A stretch of DNA of 50,523 nucleotides, taken from positions 1 through 50,523 of the forward strand of contig CAJFOF010000038.1 in assembly GCA_904395885.1 (NCBI GenBank). The letters are read 5' to 3'. Source of the stretch: an uncultured Lachnospiraceae bacterium (GTDB lineage Bacteria > Bacillota > Clostridia > Lachnospirales > Lachnospiraceae). Positions 17,868 through 26,415 of the stretch are shown here, piece after piece. The notes beneath the pieces are model-generated. The model made no database searches and was not told the DNA's origin. It saw only the letters and a program-made list of their open reading frames with translations. The position numbers and the translations under genes were made by a program. Position 1 is the stretch's first letter; every line of letters begins with the position of its first letter.

Positions 17868-18581
17868 TTATATTCTTCCGTACCGGGACAAGATCTGATC
17901 CGTCAGCCGGGACGCTTCATTTCTGGTTAAATACTCTATTTGCACAGACATGTTTATTTTATGATATTTTATTAAATCATGCAAGCGTTCTTTTTGCCTT
18001 TTCGTGGCAGGCTGCTGCCTTTTTACCTTATAAATCATAGGATGGGCGCCAAAAGCTTCCGGTGACTGTCCTTCGTACCGAAGAGCCAGAATCTGGTACA
18101 GTCTGTGGGCTGCCCTTGCATCTGCCGACGCTCTGTGGGCCGCTCCGCTTTCTATGCCAAAATACCCGCAGGCGGAGACGAGGGATTTTTTCACTTCCGC
18201 CGGCATAAACTCCCGGCACAAAGCCAGTGTATCGATCCCGTCTTTCTCCCACTCTTTTTCATTTCCCCAGTCGATAACTGCCCGTTTTAAAAAGCTGTAA
18301 TCAAAAATAACGCGGTGTCCCAGAAGCGGCAGCCCACAGCAAAACTCCTTTACCGTTCCGATCACCGCCTCAATTCCCGGCGCATCCCTCAACATGGAAT
18401 CATCAATTCCGGTAAGAGTCCTGATCCGGTCAGGCAGCTCCATCCGCGGATTGATAAGGGTTGAAAACTCTTCCCGCTCTTTTCCCTGTTCGATACGAAC
18501 AGCACCGATTTCGATAATTTTATCTCTTTTGGGGTCTAAGCCCGTTGTCTCCAAATCAATGGCAATATATGAATCAACCAT
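17868..18581 (-). CDS. DEDDh 3'-5' exonuclease, DNA polymerase III epsilon-like
   Basis: About 237 residues. ExoI AIDLETTGL (Asp, Glu), ExoII GHRVIFDYSFL (Asp) and ExoIII HRASADARA (His, Asp) supply the complete DEDDh active site, with two-metal hydrolysis from 3' ends. The C-terminal 60 residues are basic (VKRQQPATKRQKERLHDLI). It is a free-standing exonuclease of the DnaQ/PolC-exo type and could act in repair or RNA turnover. I chose ATG 18581 because GGAGG precedes it by 10 nt; a TTG three codons earlier is too close to that site. It overlaps the end of the radical SAM gene by 8 nt. Confidence 0.88.
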   Translation of the reverse strand: MVDSYIAIDLETTGLDPKRDKIIEIGAVRIEQGKEREEFSTLINPRMELPDRIRTLTGIDDSMLRDAPGIEAVIGTVKEFCCGLPLLGHRVIFDYSFLKRAVIDWGNEKEWEKDGIDTLALCREFMPAEVKKSLVSACGYFGIESGAAHRASADARAAHRLYQILALRYEGQSPEAFGAHPMIYKVKRQQPATKRQKERLHDLIKYHKINMSVQIEYLTRNEASRLTDQILSRYGRI

Positions 18582-20340
18582 ATACGGCAAATTCCTCCAG
18601 TCTCACAATCCCGGCATTCTTTGTCAGCGGATCCCGATTCCGATAATCAAACAGAATCCCCGTCCCGTCTCTCATCACTTCCAAATGGGCCATTTTTGCC
18701 ATTTGCTTTGAATCCCAGCCTTCATACCCCTGGAGATAACGTCTTTCTTTTTCTTCCCGAATAAAAAAATCTCTGACAGCAGTTTTATATGAGGACTGAT
18801 CGCGGGCGAAGGATGGACGGCTCTTTGCGTTTTCCCGCAGGTACAAATCGGTCATCATCAGATCCCGGTATTCTTCCAACTTATCCGGAATTTTTTCCTC
18901 CAAGAAGGCAAACAGATATTCAAACCGGGTCAGACGGCTCTGGCTGTTCTCCCCTGCTGCCTGCTTCTGGTACCATTGAGCCAATGCCTGGTACAGGTCA
19001 AAGGGACCGTCGAATTCTTTCTCCAGCGCTTTGATGGTGCAGGTAAACTGGCTGCTGTTATAGTAGACCTCAACCATCTCCTCTATCCGCTTCAGTAAAA
19101 TAACGTCTGCAAAAGACAGCCAGCGTGTGGAAAGGACCTCGTACGGAGGCTCACCTGTAAAAGCAAGGCTGTACGCATCTTTTTCCTCCTCCATATAGGA
19201 GCCTTTCAAAACCTTTAAAAATCCCAGTTGGAGCTGCTGCGGCCTCATCCGGTACACTTGATCAAAAGATTCCCGAAAGCTCTCCAACCCTTCGTAGGGC
19301 AGTCCTGCAATTAAATCCAGGTGCTGATGAATATTTTTCCCCAGATTGATCTGATCTACTACAGATTTTACTCTATTCAGATCCATTTTTCTGCGAATCT
19401 CTCTAATCGTTTTCGGGTTTACCGTCTGTACGCCGATTTCAAGCTGAACCAGTCCGGGCCTCATCCTGCTCAGCAGCCGGATTTCTTCTTCATCCAATAT
19501 ATCAGCGGCAATTTCAAAATGAAAATTTGTTATGCCGTTATCGTGCTCCTGAATATACTCCCAGATTGCCATAGCATGGTCTTTTTTGCAGTTGAAGGTT
19601 CTGTCCACAAACTTCACTTGGGGAACCTTTCTTTCCAAAAAGAAATCCAGCTCCCTTTTTACCAGCTCCAGATTTCGGAACCGGACCGATTTGTCGATAG
19701 AGGAAAGGCAGTAGCTGCAGGAGAACGGGCAGCCCCGGCTGCTTTCATAGTATATGATCCTGTTCTCAAAATCTTTCAGGTCTTTGTAGGCAAATGGAAG
19801 TTCATCCATATCTATTGGCCCTCTGGCAGAGTTTTGTCGGATTTCCCCTTTTCTGTCCCTCCAGATGAGTCCCGGAATTTCCGACAGATCCGCATCCCTG
19901 TTCAGCTCTTTTCTGCCGTCTTTTGATGTTCCCGTCCAATAGGTTTTCAAAAGCTCTGCAAAGGTTTTTTCACCTTCCCCCGCCATCACGCCAGCCGCCT
20001 CTGGCAGCTTTTTGAGGACCGCAGGGGCATCGTAGGACACTTCCGGGCCTCCCAGCCAGATAACCGCATTGGGAAGTACTTTGGGGAGATCCTCTACCAA
20101 TGTGCAGATTTCTGAAATATTCCAGATATAGCAGGAAAAACCGATAATATCCGGTCTTCTCTCATAAATATCCCGAAGAATCCGCTCCCTCTGATGGTTG
20201 ATCGTATATTCTCCGATCTCGATCTCAATCTCTGCTCCGTCCTGAGCAAGCTTCTCTCCGGCATATGCTTTCAAGCTGTAAATGCCCAGATTGGAATGAA
20301 TATATTTTGCGTTTACTGCCGCCAACAATACTTTTATCAT
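18574..20340 (-). CDS. B12-binding-type radical SAM protein with DUF4080-like C-terminus
   Basis: 588 residues. The N-terminal cobalamin-binding-like Rossmann domain (residues 1-140: NAKYIHSNLGIYSL, IGFSCYIWNI, VIWLGGPEVS) is followed by the radical SAM core with the 4Fe-4S motif RGCPFSCSYCLSS (Cys-x3-Cys-x2-Cys, near residue 205) and LIAGLPYEGL. The C-terminal 200 residues match the DUF4080 style (YMEEEKDAYSLAF, PPYEVLSTRWLSF). The substrate is unknown; these proteins are common in Clostridia. The canonical B12-tail DxHxxG motif is not evident, so cobalamin binding is uncertain. It overlaps the comEB stop by one base and the exonuclease start by 8. Confidence 0.88.
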   Translation of the reverse strand: MIKVLLAAVNAKYIHSNLGIYSLKAYAGEKLAQDGAEIEIEIGEYTINHQRERILRDIYERRPDIIGFSCYIWNISEICTLVEDLPKVLPNAVIWLGGPEVSYDAPAVLKKLPEAAGVMAGEGEKTFAELLKTYWTGTSKDGRKELNRDADLSEIPGLIWRDRKGEIRQNSARGPIDMDELPFAYKDLKDFENRIIYYESSRGCPFSCSYCLSSIDKSVRFRNLELVKRELDFFLERKVPQVKFVDRTFNCKKDHAMAIWEYIQEHDNGITNFHFEIAADILDEEEIRLLSRMRPGLVQLEIGVQTVNPKTIREIRRKMDLNRVKSVVDQINLGKNIHQHLDLIAGLPYEGLESFRESFDQVYRMRPQQLQLGFLKVLKGSYMEEEKDAYSLAFTGEPPYEVLSTRWLSFADVILLKRIEEMVEVYYNSSQFTCTIKALEKEFDGPFDLYQALAQWYQKQAAGENSQSRLTRFEYLFAFLEEKIPDKLEEYRDLMMTDLYLRENAKSRPSFARDQSSYKTAVRDFFIREEKERRYLQGYEGWDSKQMAKMAHLEVMRDGTGILFDYRNRDPLTKNAGIVRLEEFAVYG

Positions 20341-20834
20341 TATACGTATATCTCAATCTTTCTTCCGGTCGGCTGATACTGGTAATAACGGACGCCTGCC
20401 GCATTAAGCATCCGTTTGGATGCCCGGACTGCCGGCGTGTCGGCATATTTATCGCTTCCATAAATCAAAGTCTTGATTCCGGCCTGGATAATCGCCTTGG
20501 CGCACTCATTGCAGGGGAACAGGGTAACGTACAGTTTGCTTCCTTCCAGGCTTCCGCCCCGGTAATTTAAAATAGCATTCAGCTCACTGTGGGTTGAATA
20601 AAAATACTTTGCATTGTAAGGATCGTCCTTCTCATTCTCTTTCCCCCACGGGAATTCATCGTCTGAGCAGCCGATGGGAAACCCGTTATAACCCATAGAC
20701 AGGATCTTATTGTCTTTGCTGACAATGCAGGCCCCCACCTGAGTACTCGGATCCTTGGAGCGTTTTGCGGCAAGCTCCGCTACGCCCATAAAATATTCAT
20801 CCCACGTGATATAATCTGTTCTTTTTCCTGACAT
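20340..20834 (-). CDS. comEB: Deoxycytidylate (dCMP) deaminase
   Basis: 164 residues. Zinc-dependent deamination of dCMP to dUMP feeds dTMP synthesis. Motifs: DPSTQVGACIVS, the metal/catalytic site STHSELNAILNY (His and Glu; the middle residue is Ser where Ala is usual), and LFPCNECAKAIIQAGI with the two zinc-binding Cys. The gene lies 20 nt after the tsaC stop and ends on the start codon of the radical SAM gene. The name follows the B. subtilis family member; a role in competence is not implied. Confidence 0.92.
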   Translation of the reverse strand: MSGKRTDYITWDEYFMGVAELAAKRSKDPSTQVGACIVSKDNKILSMGYNGFPIGCSDDEFPWGKENEKDDPYNAKYFYSTHSELNAILNYRGGSLEGSKLYVTLFPCNECAKAIIQAGIKTLIYGSDKYADTPAVRASKRMLNAAGVRYYQYQPTGRKIEIYV

Positions 20835-20854
20835 GTCTTCTCCTTTCCGTGTCT

Positions 20855-21913
20855 CTACATTACATGAATGATATGGTACCCTGCCGCCTTTGTCAGACGG
20901 TTCATAATCGCCTGACCGATCTGATCTCCCGGAAAACTTTCTGAATAGATCACATCTGCCCCCAGATCGTCAAACTCTCTCAGAACCGCATACAAATTGT
21001 GGGCCACTGTTTCTTCTTTCGCCCGAATGCCAATAGAACGAACCATTCCCGCAGGATAGCAGGAACGGGTTTCATCAGTACAAATAATCCCTACCTTTTT
21101 TCCATCCGCCAGGGACTTCTTTGCCAGCCGGTTGATGGAGCGAACCACCTGCTCCATCTCCCCTTCCACCAGAGTCATTTCGGCTTTTGGGGCATAGTGC
21201 CGGTACTTCATTCCCGGTGCCTTGGGTTTTGTCCCTTCCTTCATTGGACCGAGAATAGCCGGATCAATCTCCACTCTGCCCAAGGTTTCTTCCAGCATCT
21301 CCATTGTAACAGCCCCCGGCCGCAGAACGGTGGGAATCTCCCCCGTGACATCTACAATGGTTGATTCCAGACCGATTCCCACCGGACCTCCATCCACAAT
21401 GATATCGATCCTTCCTGCCATGTCCTGCCACACATGTTCCGCCGTAGTGGGACTGGGCCGTCCCGACAGGTTGGCGCTGGGCGCAGCCACAGGCACCTTA
21501 GCCATTGAGATCAGTTTTCGGGCAATAGGATCCGACGGCATTCTCACCGCCACGGTGTCCAGCCCTCCTGTCGTTCCGTACGGAACGATCTCTTTCTTCC
21601 GGAATATCATGGTCAGTGGTCCCGGCCAGAACCGTTCCATCAGCTTTTCGGCTGCTTCCGGGATTTCTTCTACCAGCGGGGCCAGCTCCTCCGGTCCGGA
21701 TATATGGGCAATCAAAGGATTGTCCGACGGTCTCCCCTTTGCCTCATATATTTTCTTCGCCGCTCTTTCATCCAGGGCGTTTGCCCCCAGGCCATAAACC
21801 GTTTCCGTGGGAAAAGCCACCAGGCCCCCATTTCGCAAAACGGCTGCCGCTTCCTCCAAGTCTTCTTCCCTGATATGTTCGGGATCTGTAATTCTTACCC
21901 GCTTCGTTTCCAA
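20855..21913 (-). CDS. tsaC: L-threonylcarbamoyladenylate synthase (long Sua5 form)
   Basis: 352 residues. It makes threonylcarbamoyl-AMP from Thr, CO2 and ATP for the t6A37 modification of ANN-decoding tRNAs. The YrdC domain shows VAFPTETVYGLGANAL, KGRPSDNPLIAHI, SANLSGRPSPT and LESTIVDVT; a C-terminal Sua5 domain (KAPGMKYRHYAPKAEM onward) makes it the long Sua5 type. The start is taken as TTG 21913 because AGGAG lies 8 nt before it and the family N-terminus begins here (ETKRVRITDPEHI); no in-frame ATG with a ribosome site exists nearby, and the 79-codon upstream extension overlaps dnaB. Confidence 0.9.
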   Translation of the reverse strand: METKRVRITDPEHIREEDLEEAAAVLRNGGLVAFPTETVYGLGANALDERAAKKIYEAKGRPSDNPLIAHISGPEELAPLVEEIPEAAEKLMERFWPGPLTMIFRKKEIVPYGTTGGLDTVAVRMPSDPIARKLISMAKVPVAAPSANLSGRPSPTTAEHVWQDMAGRIDIIVDGGPVGIGLESTIVDVTGEIPTVLRPGAVTMEMLEETLGRVEIDPAILGPMKEGTKPKAPGMKYRHYAPKAEMTLVEGEMEQVVRSINRLAKKSLADGKKVGIICTDETRSCYPAGMVRSIGIRAKEETVAHNLYAVLREFDDLGADVIYSESFPGDQIGQAIMNRLTKAAGYHIIHVM

Positions 21914-21938
21914 TCTTCTCACTCCTGTCTCTACACCA

Positions 21939-21958
21939 AAGAGCCGGATCCGGCTCTT
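21939..21958. other. Perfect 20-nt palindrome between dnaB and tsaC
   Basis: AAGAGCCGGATCCGGCTCTT is a perfect 20-nt palindrome 25 nt upstream of the tsaC start codon. On the minus strand it is followed by TGGTG, not a T-run, so it is not a clear terminator. It may be a weak transcript-processing stem or an operator. The extended -10 candidate TTGCTATATA lies just upstream of it. Confidence 0.4.
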
Positions 21959-22043
21959 CGCTATATAGCAATGCCGCAATCCAACGGCGCACACCATCTG
22001 ATCGCGGCTTTCCTGTCTGTACTTTTTCTGCAGATTTTCCAGA

Positions 22044-23378
22044 TCAGTCTCTGGCCATATTGACAAATTTCGTATATTCCGGACGCCATAGCAATTCAAT
22101 GGTCCCGATCGGGCCATTTCTCTGCTTTGCAATAATGACTTCTGCCACATTGGGCTTATCCGTATCTTTATTGTAGTAGTCGTCTCTGTATAAAAACATT
22201 ACCACATCGGCATCCTGCTCGATGGCTCCGGACTCTCTCAGGTCCGACAGCATTGGCCGGTGATCCTGCCTGGTCTCGCAAGCCCGGCTGAGCTGTGACA
22301 GAGCTACCACAGGCGCATTCAGCTCCCTTGCCAGCGCCTTCAGAGAACGGGATATCTCCGATATCTCCTGCTGACGGTTATCTCCGGATTTGCCGCTTCC
22401 ACTCATAAGCTGAAGGTAATCAATAATAACCATGGACAGGCCGTACTCCAGTTTCATTTTCCTGCACTTGGATCGCAGTTCCGTAATCGAGATGCCAGGC
22501 GTATCATCGATGATCAACTTGGATCCGCCTATAATTCCGATTCCCTCCACAACTGCATCCCAGTCTGCATCCGTCAGGCTTCCGGTCCTCAGCTTTTGGG
22601 AGTCAACGTTAGATTCCATGGAGAGCATACGGTTGACTAGCTGCTCTTTTGACATTTCCAAACTGAATATCATACAGGGCATGTGATTGCGAACCGCCAC
22701 ATAATCCACCAGGTTCAGGACAAAGGCAGTCTTGCCCATAGACGGCCGGGCCGCAATCAGTATAAAGTCTGACGGCTGCATTCCGGAGGTCTTATAGTCC
22801 AGATCAATGAACCCGGTGGGAATGCCCGTTACAGATCCCGGGTTTCGGGATGCAACCTCGATCTTCTCCAGAACGTTTAACGCCACCTGCCGGATAGGCA
22901 CGAAATCTCCGCCGGCTCTGGACTGAAGAAGGTCAAAAATTGATTTTTCTGTCTGAGCCAGTATGTCTTCCAGCTTCTCTTTCCCCGCATAGCAGGTATT
23001 TGCAATCTGTTCATTTATCTTGATCAGTTTTCTCAGAACTGCTTTCTCATGTACGATATTGGCATAGGACCGGACATTCGCTGATGTCGGCACCGTGGTG
23101 ATGATATCTCGGACGAACTCCAGACTGCTGACCTCCGGTGGTACATCTTTTTCCTTCAGCCGGTCCTGAAGCGTCACCAGATCTACCGGTTTTCCTTCAT
23201 TAAACAGCTCCACCATAGCCTCAAACATCACACCGTACTGGTGCTGGTAAAACTCATCCGGGGTAATGATCTCCGAGGCCGCTATGATGGCATCCCGGTC
23301 CATCAGCATGGAACCGATGACCGACTGCTCCGCCTCCGCACTGTGAGGAAGCACTCGCTTCATCAGGGTTTCTTCCAT
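22044..23378 (-). CDS. dnaB: Replicative DNA helicase DnaB (DnaC in Bacillus)
   Basis: 444 residues, normal length. The hexameric 5'-3' helicase unwinds DNA at the replication fork. The N-terminal primase-interaction domain (PHSAEAEQSVIGSMLMD) is followed by the RecA-like core: AARPSMGKTAFVLN (Walker A), IIDYLQLMSG (Walker B), SRSLKALARELNAPVVALSQLSR and DLRESGAIEQDADVVMFLYRDDYY (arginine-finger region). The start codon overlaps the rplI stop by one base, the conserved rplI-dnaB arrangement of Firmicutes. A 130-nt spacer with a palindrome separates it from tsaC. Confidence 0.97.
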   Translation of the reverse strand: MEETLMKRVLPHSAEAEQSVIGSMLMDRDAIIAASEIITPDEFYQHQYGVMFEAMVELFNEGKPVDLVTLQDRLKEKDVPPEVSSLEFVRDIITTVPTSANVRSYANIVHEKAVLRKLIKINEQIANTCYAGKEKLEDILAQTEKSIFDLLQSRAGGDFVPIRQVALNVLEKIEVASRNPGSVTGIPTGFIDLDYKTSGMQPSDFILIAARPSMGKTAFVLNLVDYVAVRNHMPCMIFSLEMSKEQLVNRMLSMESNVDSQKLRTGSLTDADWDAVVEGIGIIGGSKLIIDDTPGISITELRSKCRKMKLEYGLSMVIIDYLQLMSGSGKSGDNRQQEISEISRSLKALARELNAPVVALSQLSRACETRQDHRPMLSDLRESGAIEQDADVVMFLYRDDYYNKDTDKPNVAEVIIAKQRNGPIGTIELLWRPEYTKFVNMARD

Positions 23379-23824
23379 TACGCTTCCTGTACCTTTACTG
23401 TCAGCTTGCCGGTAACATCTCTGTGAAGTTTCACCGGCACTTCATGGTTCCCAAATGTTTTGATCGGATCCGGCAAAATCAGTTTCTTTTTATCAATTTC
23501 CAATCCAAGCTGATCAGAAATCGCTTTTGCAATCTCTTTTCCGGAAACAGAACCGAAAGCCCGGCCGCCTTCTCCGGCCTTCATTTTCAATGTCACTGAG
23601 AGATTTTCCAGCTTTTCAGCCAATTCCTTTGCCTCAGCAAGCTGCTGTGCCGCCACCTTTGCCGCATTGGCTTTCTGCAGCTTCAGATCATTAAGATTTT
23701 TAGGCGTAGCTTCTACTCCGAGCTTTTTCGGCAAAATAAAGTTATGGGCATAGCCATCATTTACTTTTACAATCTCTCCCTTTTTTCCCAAAGACTTCAC
23801 ATCTTCTAATAATACTACCTGCAT
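23378..23824 (-). CDS. rplI: 50S ribosomal protein L9
   Basis: 148 residues, the full family length. The N-terminal 23S-rRNA-binding domain ([37 protein letters not shown]) is linked by a long charged helix (residues 50-75) to the C-terminal domain ([19 protein letters not shown]). It lies one base after the gdpP stop and overlaps the dnaB start, forming the gdpP-rplI-dnaB unit seen across Firmicutes. Confidence 0.97.
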   Translation of the reverse strand: MQVVLLEDVKSLGKKGEIVKVNDGYAHNFILPKKLGVEATPKNLNDLKLQKANAAKVAAQQLAEAKELAEKLENLSVTLKMKAGEGGRAFGSVSGKEIAKAISDQLGLEIDKKKLILPDPIKTFGNHEVPVKLHRDVTGKLTVKVQEA

Positions 23825-23825
23825 G

Positions 23826-25874
23826 TTATGATATGTCTCCCTTCTCTAGCATCTGTGATATAACATCTTTAATGCGCTCTTTTGCTTCGTCCATCGTCAT
23901 ATCTGTAAGCTGCGCGCCCGCCGCATTGCGGTGGCCGCCGCCGCCCAGGTACTCCATCATGACCTGAACATTAATGTCATCGATAGACCTGGCGCTGACA
24001 AAAATTGTCCCATTGTACTCCGTCAGTACCACAGAGGCCCGGATCTTGTTGATATTCAGCAGATCATTGGCCGCCTGAGCTCCCACTACCGTAGGACTTA
24101 CCAAGCCCTCCGCCGGGCATACGCTGATTGCAAAAGCGTCCTTATAGACCTCTGCCTGTCGGACAGCCTCTGCTTTCGCCTGATATTCCTCCATATTATC
24201 CCGGAACAGCTTCCTCACACGGGTGATATCCGCGCCATTGCGCCGCAAAAACGCCGCCGCTTCAAATGTGCGAACGCCTGTCTGATTGGTGAAGTAGTTC
24301 GTATCTATCACGATCCCGGCATACATGGCGTCAGCCTCCGCCGACTTCATCTTGATTCCGTCTGCGATATACTGCAGAACCTCTGCCACCATCTCACAGG
24401 CCGACGAAGCATAGGGTTCAACGTAAGACAGCACCGCGTTGTCAATAATCTCGCTGGACTGGCGGTGATGGTCAAGGACCACTATCGTCTTTACCATTCT
24501 TAAAAGCTCCGGCGCGTCTGTAATGCTGGGCCTGTTTACGTCCACCACTACCAAAAGAGTATTGGCGTCCACCAGCTCTGCAGCTTTCTCGCTGGTCAGG
24601 AACATGTCCTCCGGATAATCCGGATTCCCAATAAAACGCTCCATCATAGGCTTGACAGAGGCCGTATAGTCATTTGCCATGATATGGGCCTTTTTATTCA
24701 GAGCTGTGGCGATCCGGTAGATTCCTACCGCTGCGCCAAAGGAATCAATATCTCCCCGCTTGTGTCCCATAATCAGCAGCCTGTCCTTTGTCTCCATCAG
24801 CTCTCTCAGAGCATGGGCCTTAACTCTTGCCTTGACTCTGGTAGTCTTCTCCACCTGCTGAGCCTTGCCGCCAAAGTACTGGATCTTTCCCCCGTTTTTC
24901 ACTACCGCCTGGTCGCCGCCTCGCCCAAGAGCCATGTCGATAGCAGTTCTGGCAAATTCATAGTTCTGGTTATAGCTGTCTCCATTCATCCCCATTCCGA
25001 TGCTCAGGGTCACTGCCATTTCGTTTCCGATATTGACAGTCTTAACATCCTCCAGGATTGAAAAACGGTTTTCCTGAATCTTCTCAACATACTGCTGCTT
25101 AATTGCAAAGAAATATTTGTCCTTTTCAATTTTCTTTACAATACCGTTCATGGAATAGATGTATTTATTGATCTTTCGGTCAACCAAAGCAGTCAGCAGA
25201 GAGCGGCGCACCTCTTCTACACTCTCCAGCGCCTCATCATAATTATCCAGATAGATCAATCCTGCTACCAGCTTTTGATCATTGATCTCCTGACGGCACT
25301 TGATCACCTCTGTCTCATCGGTCAAATAAACCGCCAGCAGCTTTTCCTTCTCTGCTCCCGCTCCAAGCTGGCTCCCCACTATCTTTGCGTCCTCCAGAGA
25401 AACCCACTTTAAATCAATCCGATAGCAGTTATCTGCCAGAGAGACATGGACGGATACCGTTTCCTCCTGTTCCTCCAGGTCTTCTTTTTTAATTTCAGGA
25501 AATAGCGATTGGAGATGCTTTTTAGAATTTTTTTCAAGACCGGTAAGCTTCGCAAAAGCTTTATTCATCCACATAAGCTTTCCTGTCTCGTCTGCCATGG
25601 CATAAGGCTGCATCATATCCGAAAGCAGTCTCTTCTGAACCCAGGCATATTCGGAGGCAAACTCCACCATATCTGCTAAAAGGCTGCTTCTTTTCTGGAA
25701 ATACAGATGAATGGCAATGGCAATATACACGATAGTAAATACCGCCATTACCATACCGGCCCTCACATCCATGGCTCCTACTGCTGCGTTGGCTGCTATA
25801 AGAAGCAGTGACAAAATCAGCGGCCATTGCAGATAAAGGCGCATTTGCCCCTTCACCTTAACTCTTTCTTTCAT
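23826..25874 (-). CDS. gdpP: Cyclic-di-AMP phosphodiesterase GdpP
   Basis: About 682 residues. It hydrolyses c-di-AMP to pApA and so sets levels of this essential messenger. Two N-terminal membrane helices (residues 12-60) are followed by a PAS-like segment ([17 protein letters not shown]), a degenerate GGDEF domain without an active GGDEF loop, and DHH-DHHA1 phosphodiesterase domains. Metal-binding motifs are [26 protein letters not shown] and the [10 protein letters not shown] region, with [12 protein letters not shown] in DHHA1. Start ATG 25874 follows GCAGGAG with a 6-nt gap; the TTG five codons earlier overlaps that site. First gene of the gdpP-rplI-dnaB unit. Confidence 0.95.
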   Translation of the reverse strand: MKERVKVKGQMRLYLQWPLILSLLLIAANAAVGAMDVRAGMVMAVFTIVYIAIAIHLYFQKRSSLLADMVEFASEYAWVQKRLLSDMMQPYAMADETGKLMWMNKAFAKLTGLEKNSKKHLQSLFPEIKKEDLEEQEETVSVHVSLADNCYRIDLKWVSLEDAKIVGSQLGAGAEKEKLLAVYLTDETEVIKCRQEINDQKLVAGLIYLDNYDEALESVEEVRRSLLTALVDRKINKYIYSMNGIVKKIEKDKYFFAIKQQYVEKIQENRFSILEDVKTVNIGNEMAVTLSIGMGMNGDSYNQNYEFARTAIDMALGRGGDQAVVKNGGKIQYFGGKAQQVEKTTRVKARVKAHALRELMETKDRLLIMGHKRGDIDSFGAAVGIYRIATALNKKAHIMANDYTASVKPMMERFIGNPDYPEDMFLTSEKAAELVDANTLLVVVDVNRPSITDAPELLRMVKTIVVLDHHRQSSEIIDNAVLSYVEPYASSACEMVAEVLQYIADGIKMKSAEADAMYAGIVIDTNYFTNQTGVRTFEAAAFLRRNGADITRVRKLFRDNMEEYQAKAEAVRQAEVYKDAFAISVCPAEGLVSPTVVGAQAANDLLNINKIRASVVLTEYNGTIFVSARSIDDINVQVMMEYLGGGGHRNAAGAQLTDMTMDEAKERIKDVISQMLEKGDIS

Positions 25875-25957
25875 TTCAGTCTCCTGCAAACAATCATAAA
25901 AATACGGACATTTTCATATCACATTGACACCGTCTCAGACAGCATGTCTATTTGCCT

Positions 25958-25986
25958 AGTATACCACAGTTTCTGGATTTCGTCTA
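25958..25986 (-). promoter_or_regulatory. Promoter of the gdpP-rplI-dnaB operon
   Basis: TAGACG (25981-25986), a 17-nt spacer, and TATACT (25958-25963) read on the minus strand. It lies about 84 nt upstream of the gdpP start. A TTGACA-like sequence also appears nearer the gene, but without a -10 at the right distance. Confidence 0.6.
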
Positions 25987-26075
25987 TGCACTCTGGAGAA
26001 CTGCAGCCAAAACAGCCGCCAAATTTCAGCCCTTGGCCAGCCTTCACATCCATCTGCAATTCTTCCTGTGATACA

Positions 26076-26113
26076 AAGACCCCGAACTCTCCTCTGTAGA
26101 GTTCGGGGTCTTT
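26076..26113. terminator. Bidirectional terminator after the tRNA pair
   Basis: A perfect 16-bp stem: AAAGACCCCGAACTCT (26076-26090 plus preceding A) with AGAGTTCGGGGTCTTT (26098-26113), 7-nt loop. On the minus strand it lies directly after tRNA-Leu and ends TCTTTG; with its A/U ends it can work in both directions. Confidence 0.88.
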
Positions 26114-26120
26114 CTCTCAA

Positions 26121-26206
26121 TGCCGCAGACCGGAATCGAACCGGTACGGGTATCACTACCCACGGGATTTTAAGTCCCGGGCGTCTGCCTGTTCCGCCAC
26201 TACGGC
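26121..26206 (-). tRNA. tRNA-Leu (anticodon TAA)
   Basis: 86 nt. The acceptor arm GCCGTAG pairs with CTGCGGC and the discriminator is A. The D-loop has the class II AACAGG pattern, the anticodon loop is CTTAAAA (anticodon TAA, reads UUA), a long variable arm (GTGGGTAGTGATACCC) is present, and the T-loop is GGTTCGATTCC. CCA is not encoded. Confidence 0.97.
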
Positions 26207-26234
26207 AGGTCTGCTTTGGTTTTTCCTGTACCAA

Positions 26235-26316
26235 TGGATGGAGGTGGATTCGAACCACCGAAGCGTGTCGCAACAGATTTACAGTCTGCCCCCTTTGGCC
26301 ACTCGGGAATCCATCC
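26235..26316 (-). tRNA. tRNA-Tyr (anticodon GTA)
   Basis: 82 nt. The acceptor arm GGATGGA pairs with TCCATCC and the discriminator is A. The anticodon loop is CTGTAAA (anticodon GTA). It has the long variable arm of bacterial tRNA-Tyr, and the T-loop is GGTTCGAATCC. CCA is not encoded. It is transcribed ahead of tRNA-Leu, 28 nt apart, from the promoter at 26340-26368. Confidence 0.97.
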
Positions 26317-26339
26317 AAACGCTTTCAAGAAGCGTGTTT

Positions 26340-26368
26340 ATTCTATCACAGCGCTGTCAGAAAATCAA
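26340..26368 (-). promoter_or_regulatory. Promoter of the tRNA-Tyr/tRNA-Leu pair
   Basis: TTGATT (26363-26368), a 17-nt spacer, and TAGAAT (26340-26345) on the minus strand, 23 nt upstream of tRNA-Tyr. Confidence 0.75.
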
Positions 26369-26415
26369 GCACTTTTTCGCTGTAATTCAAGCCCAGTATA
26401 CTTTCCCGCCAAGTT

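Noticed and set aside
21939..21958. Palindrome before tsaC as an intrinsic terminator
   Set aside because: Strong stem but no following T-run in either direction; listed only as a palindrome.
23931..24503. 190-codon plus-strand open frame inside gdpP
   Set aside because: Antisense to the DHH domain, no ribosome site.
24000..25874. GdpP gene as a diguanylate cyclase
   Set aside because: The GGDEF-like domain lacks the active loop, and DHH-DHHA1 motifs show phosphodiesterase function.
26079..26330. A third tRNA in the tRNA cluster
   Set aside because: The stem at 26076-26113 is a terminator; only two cloverleaves fold.
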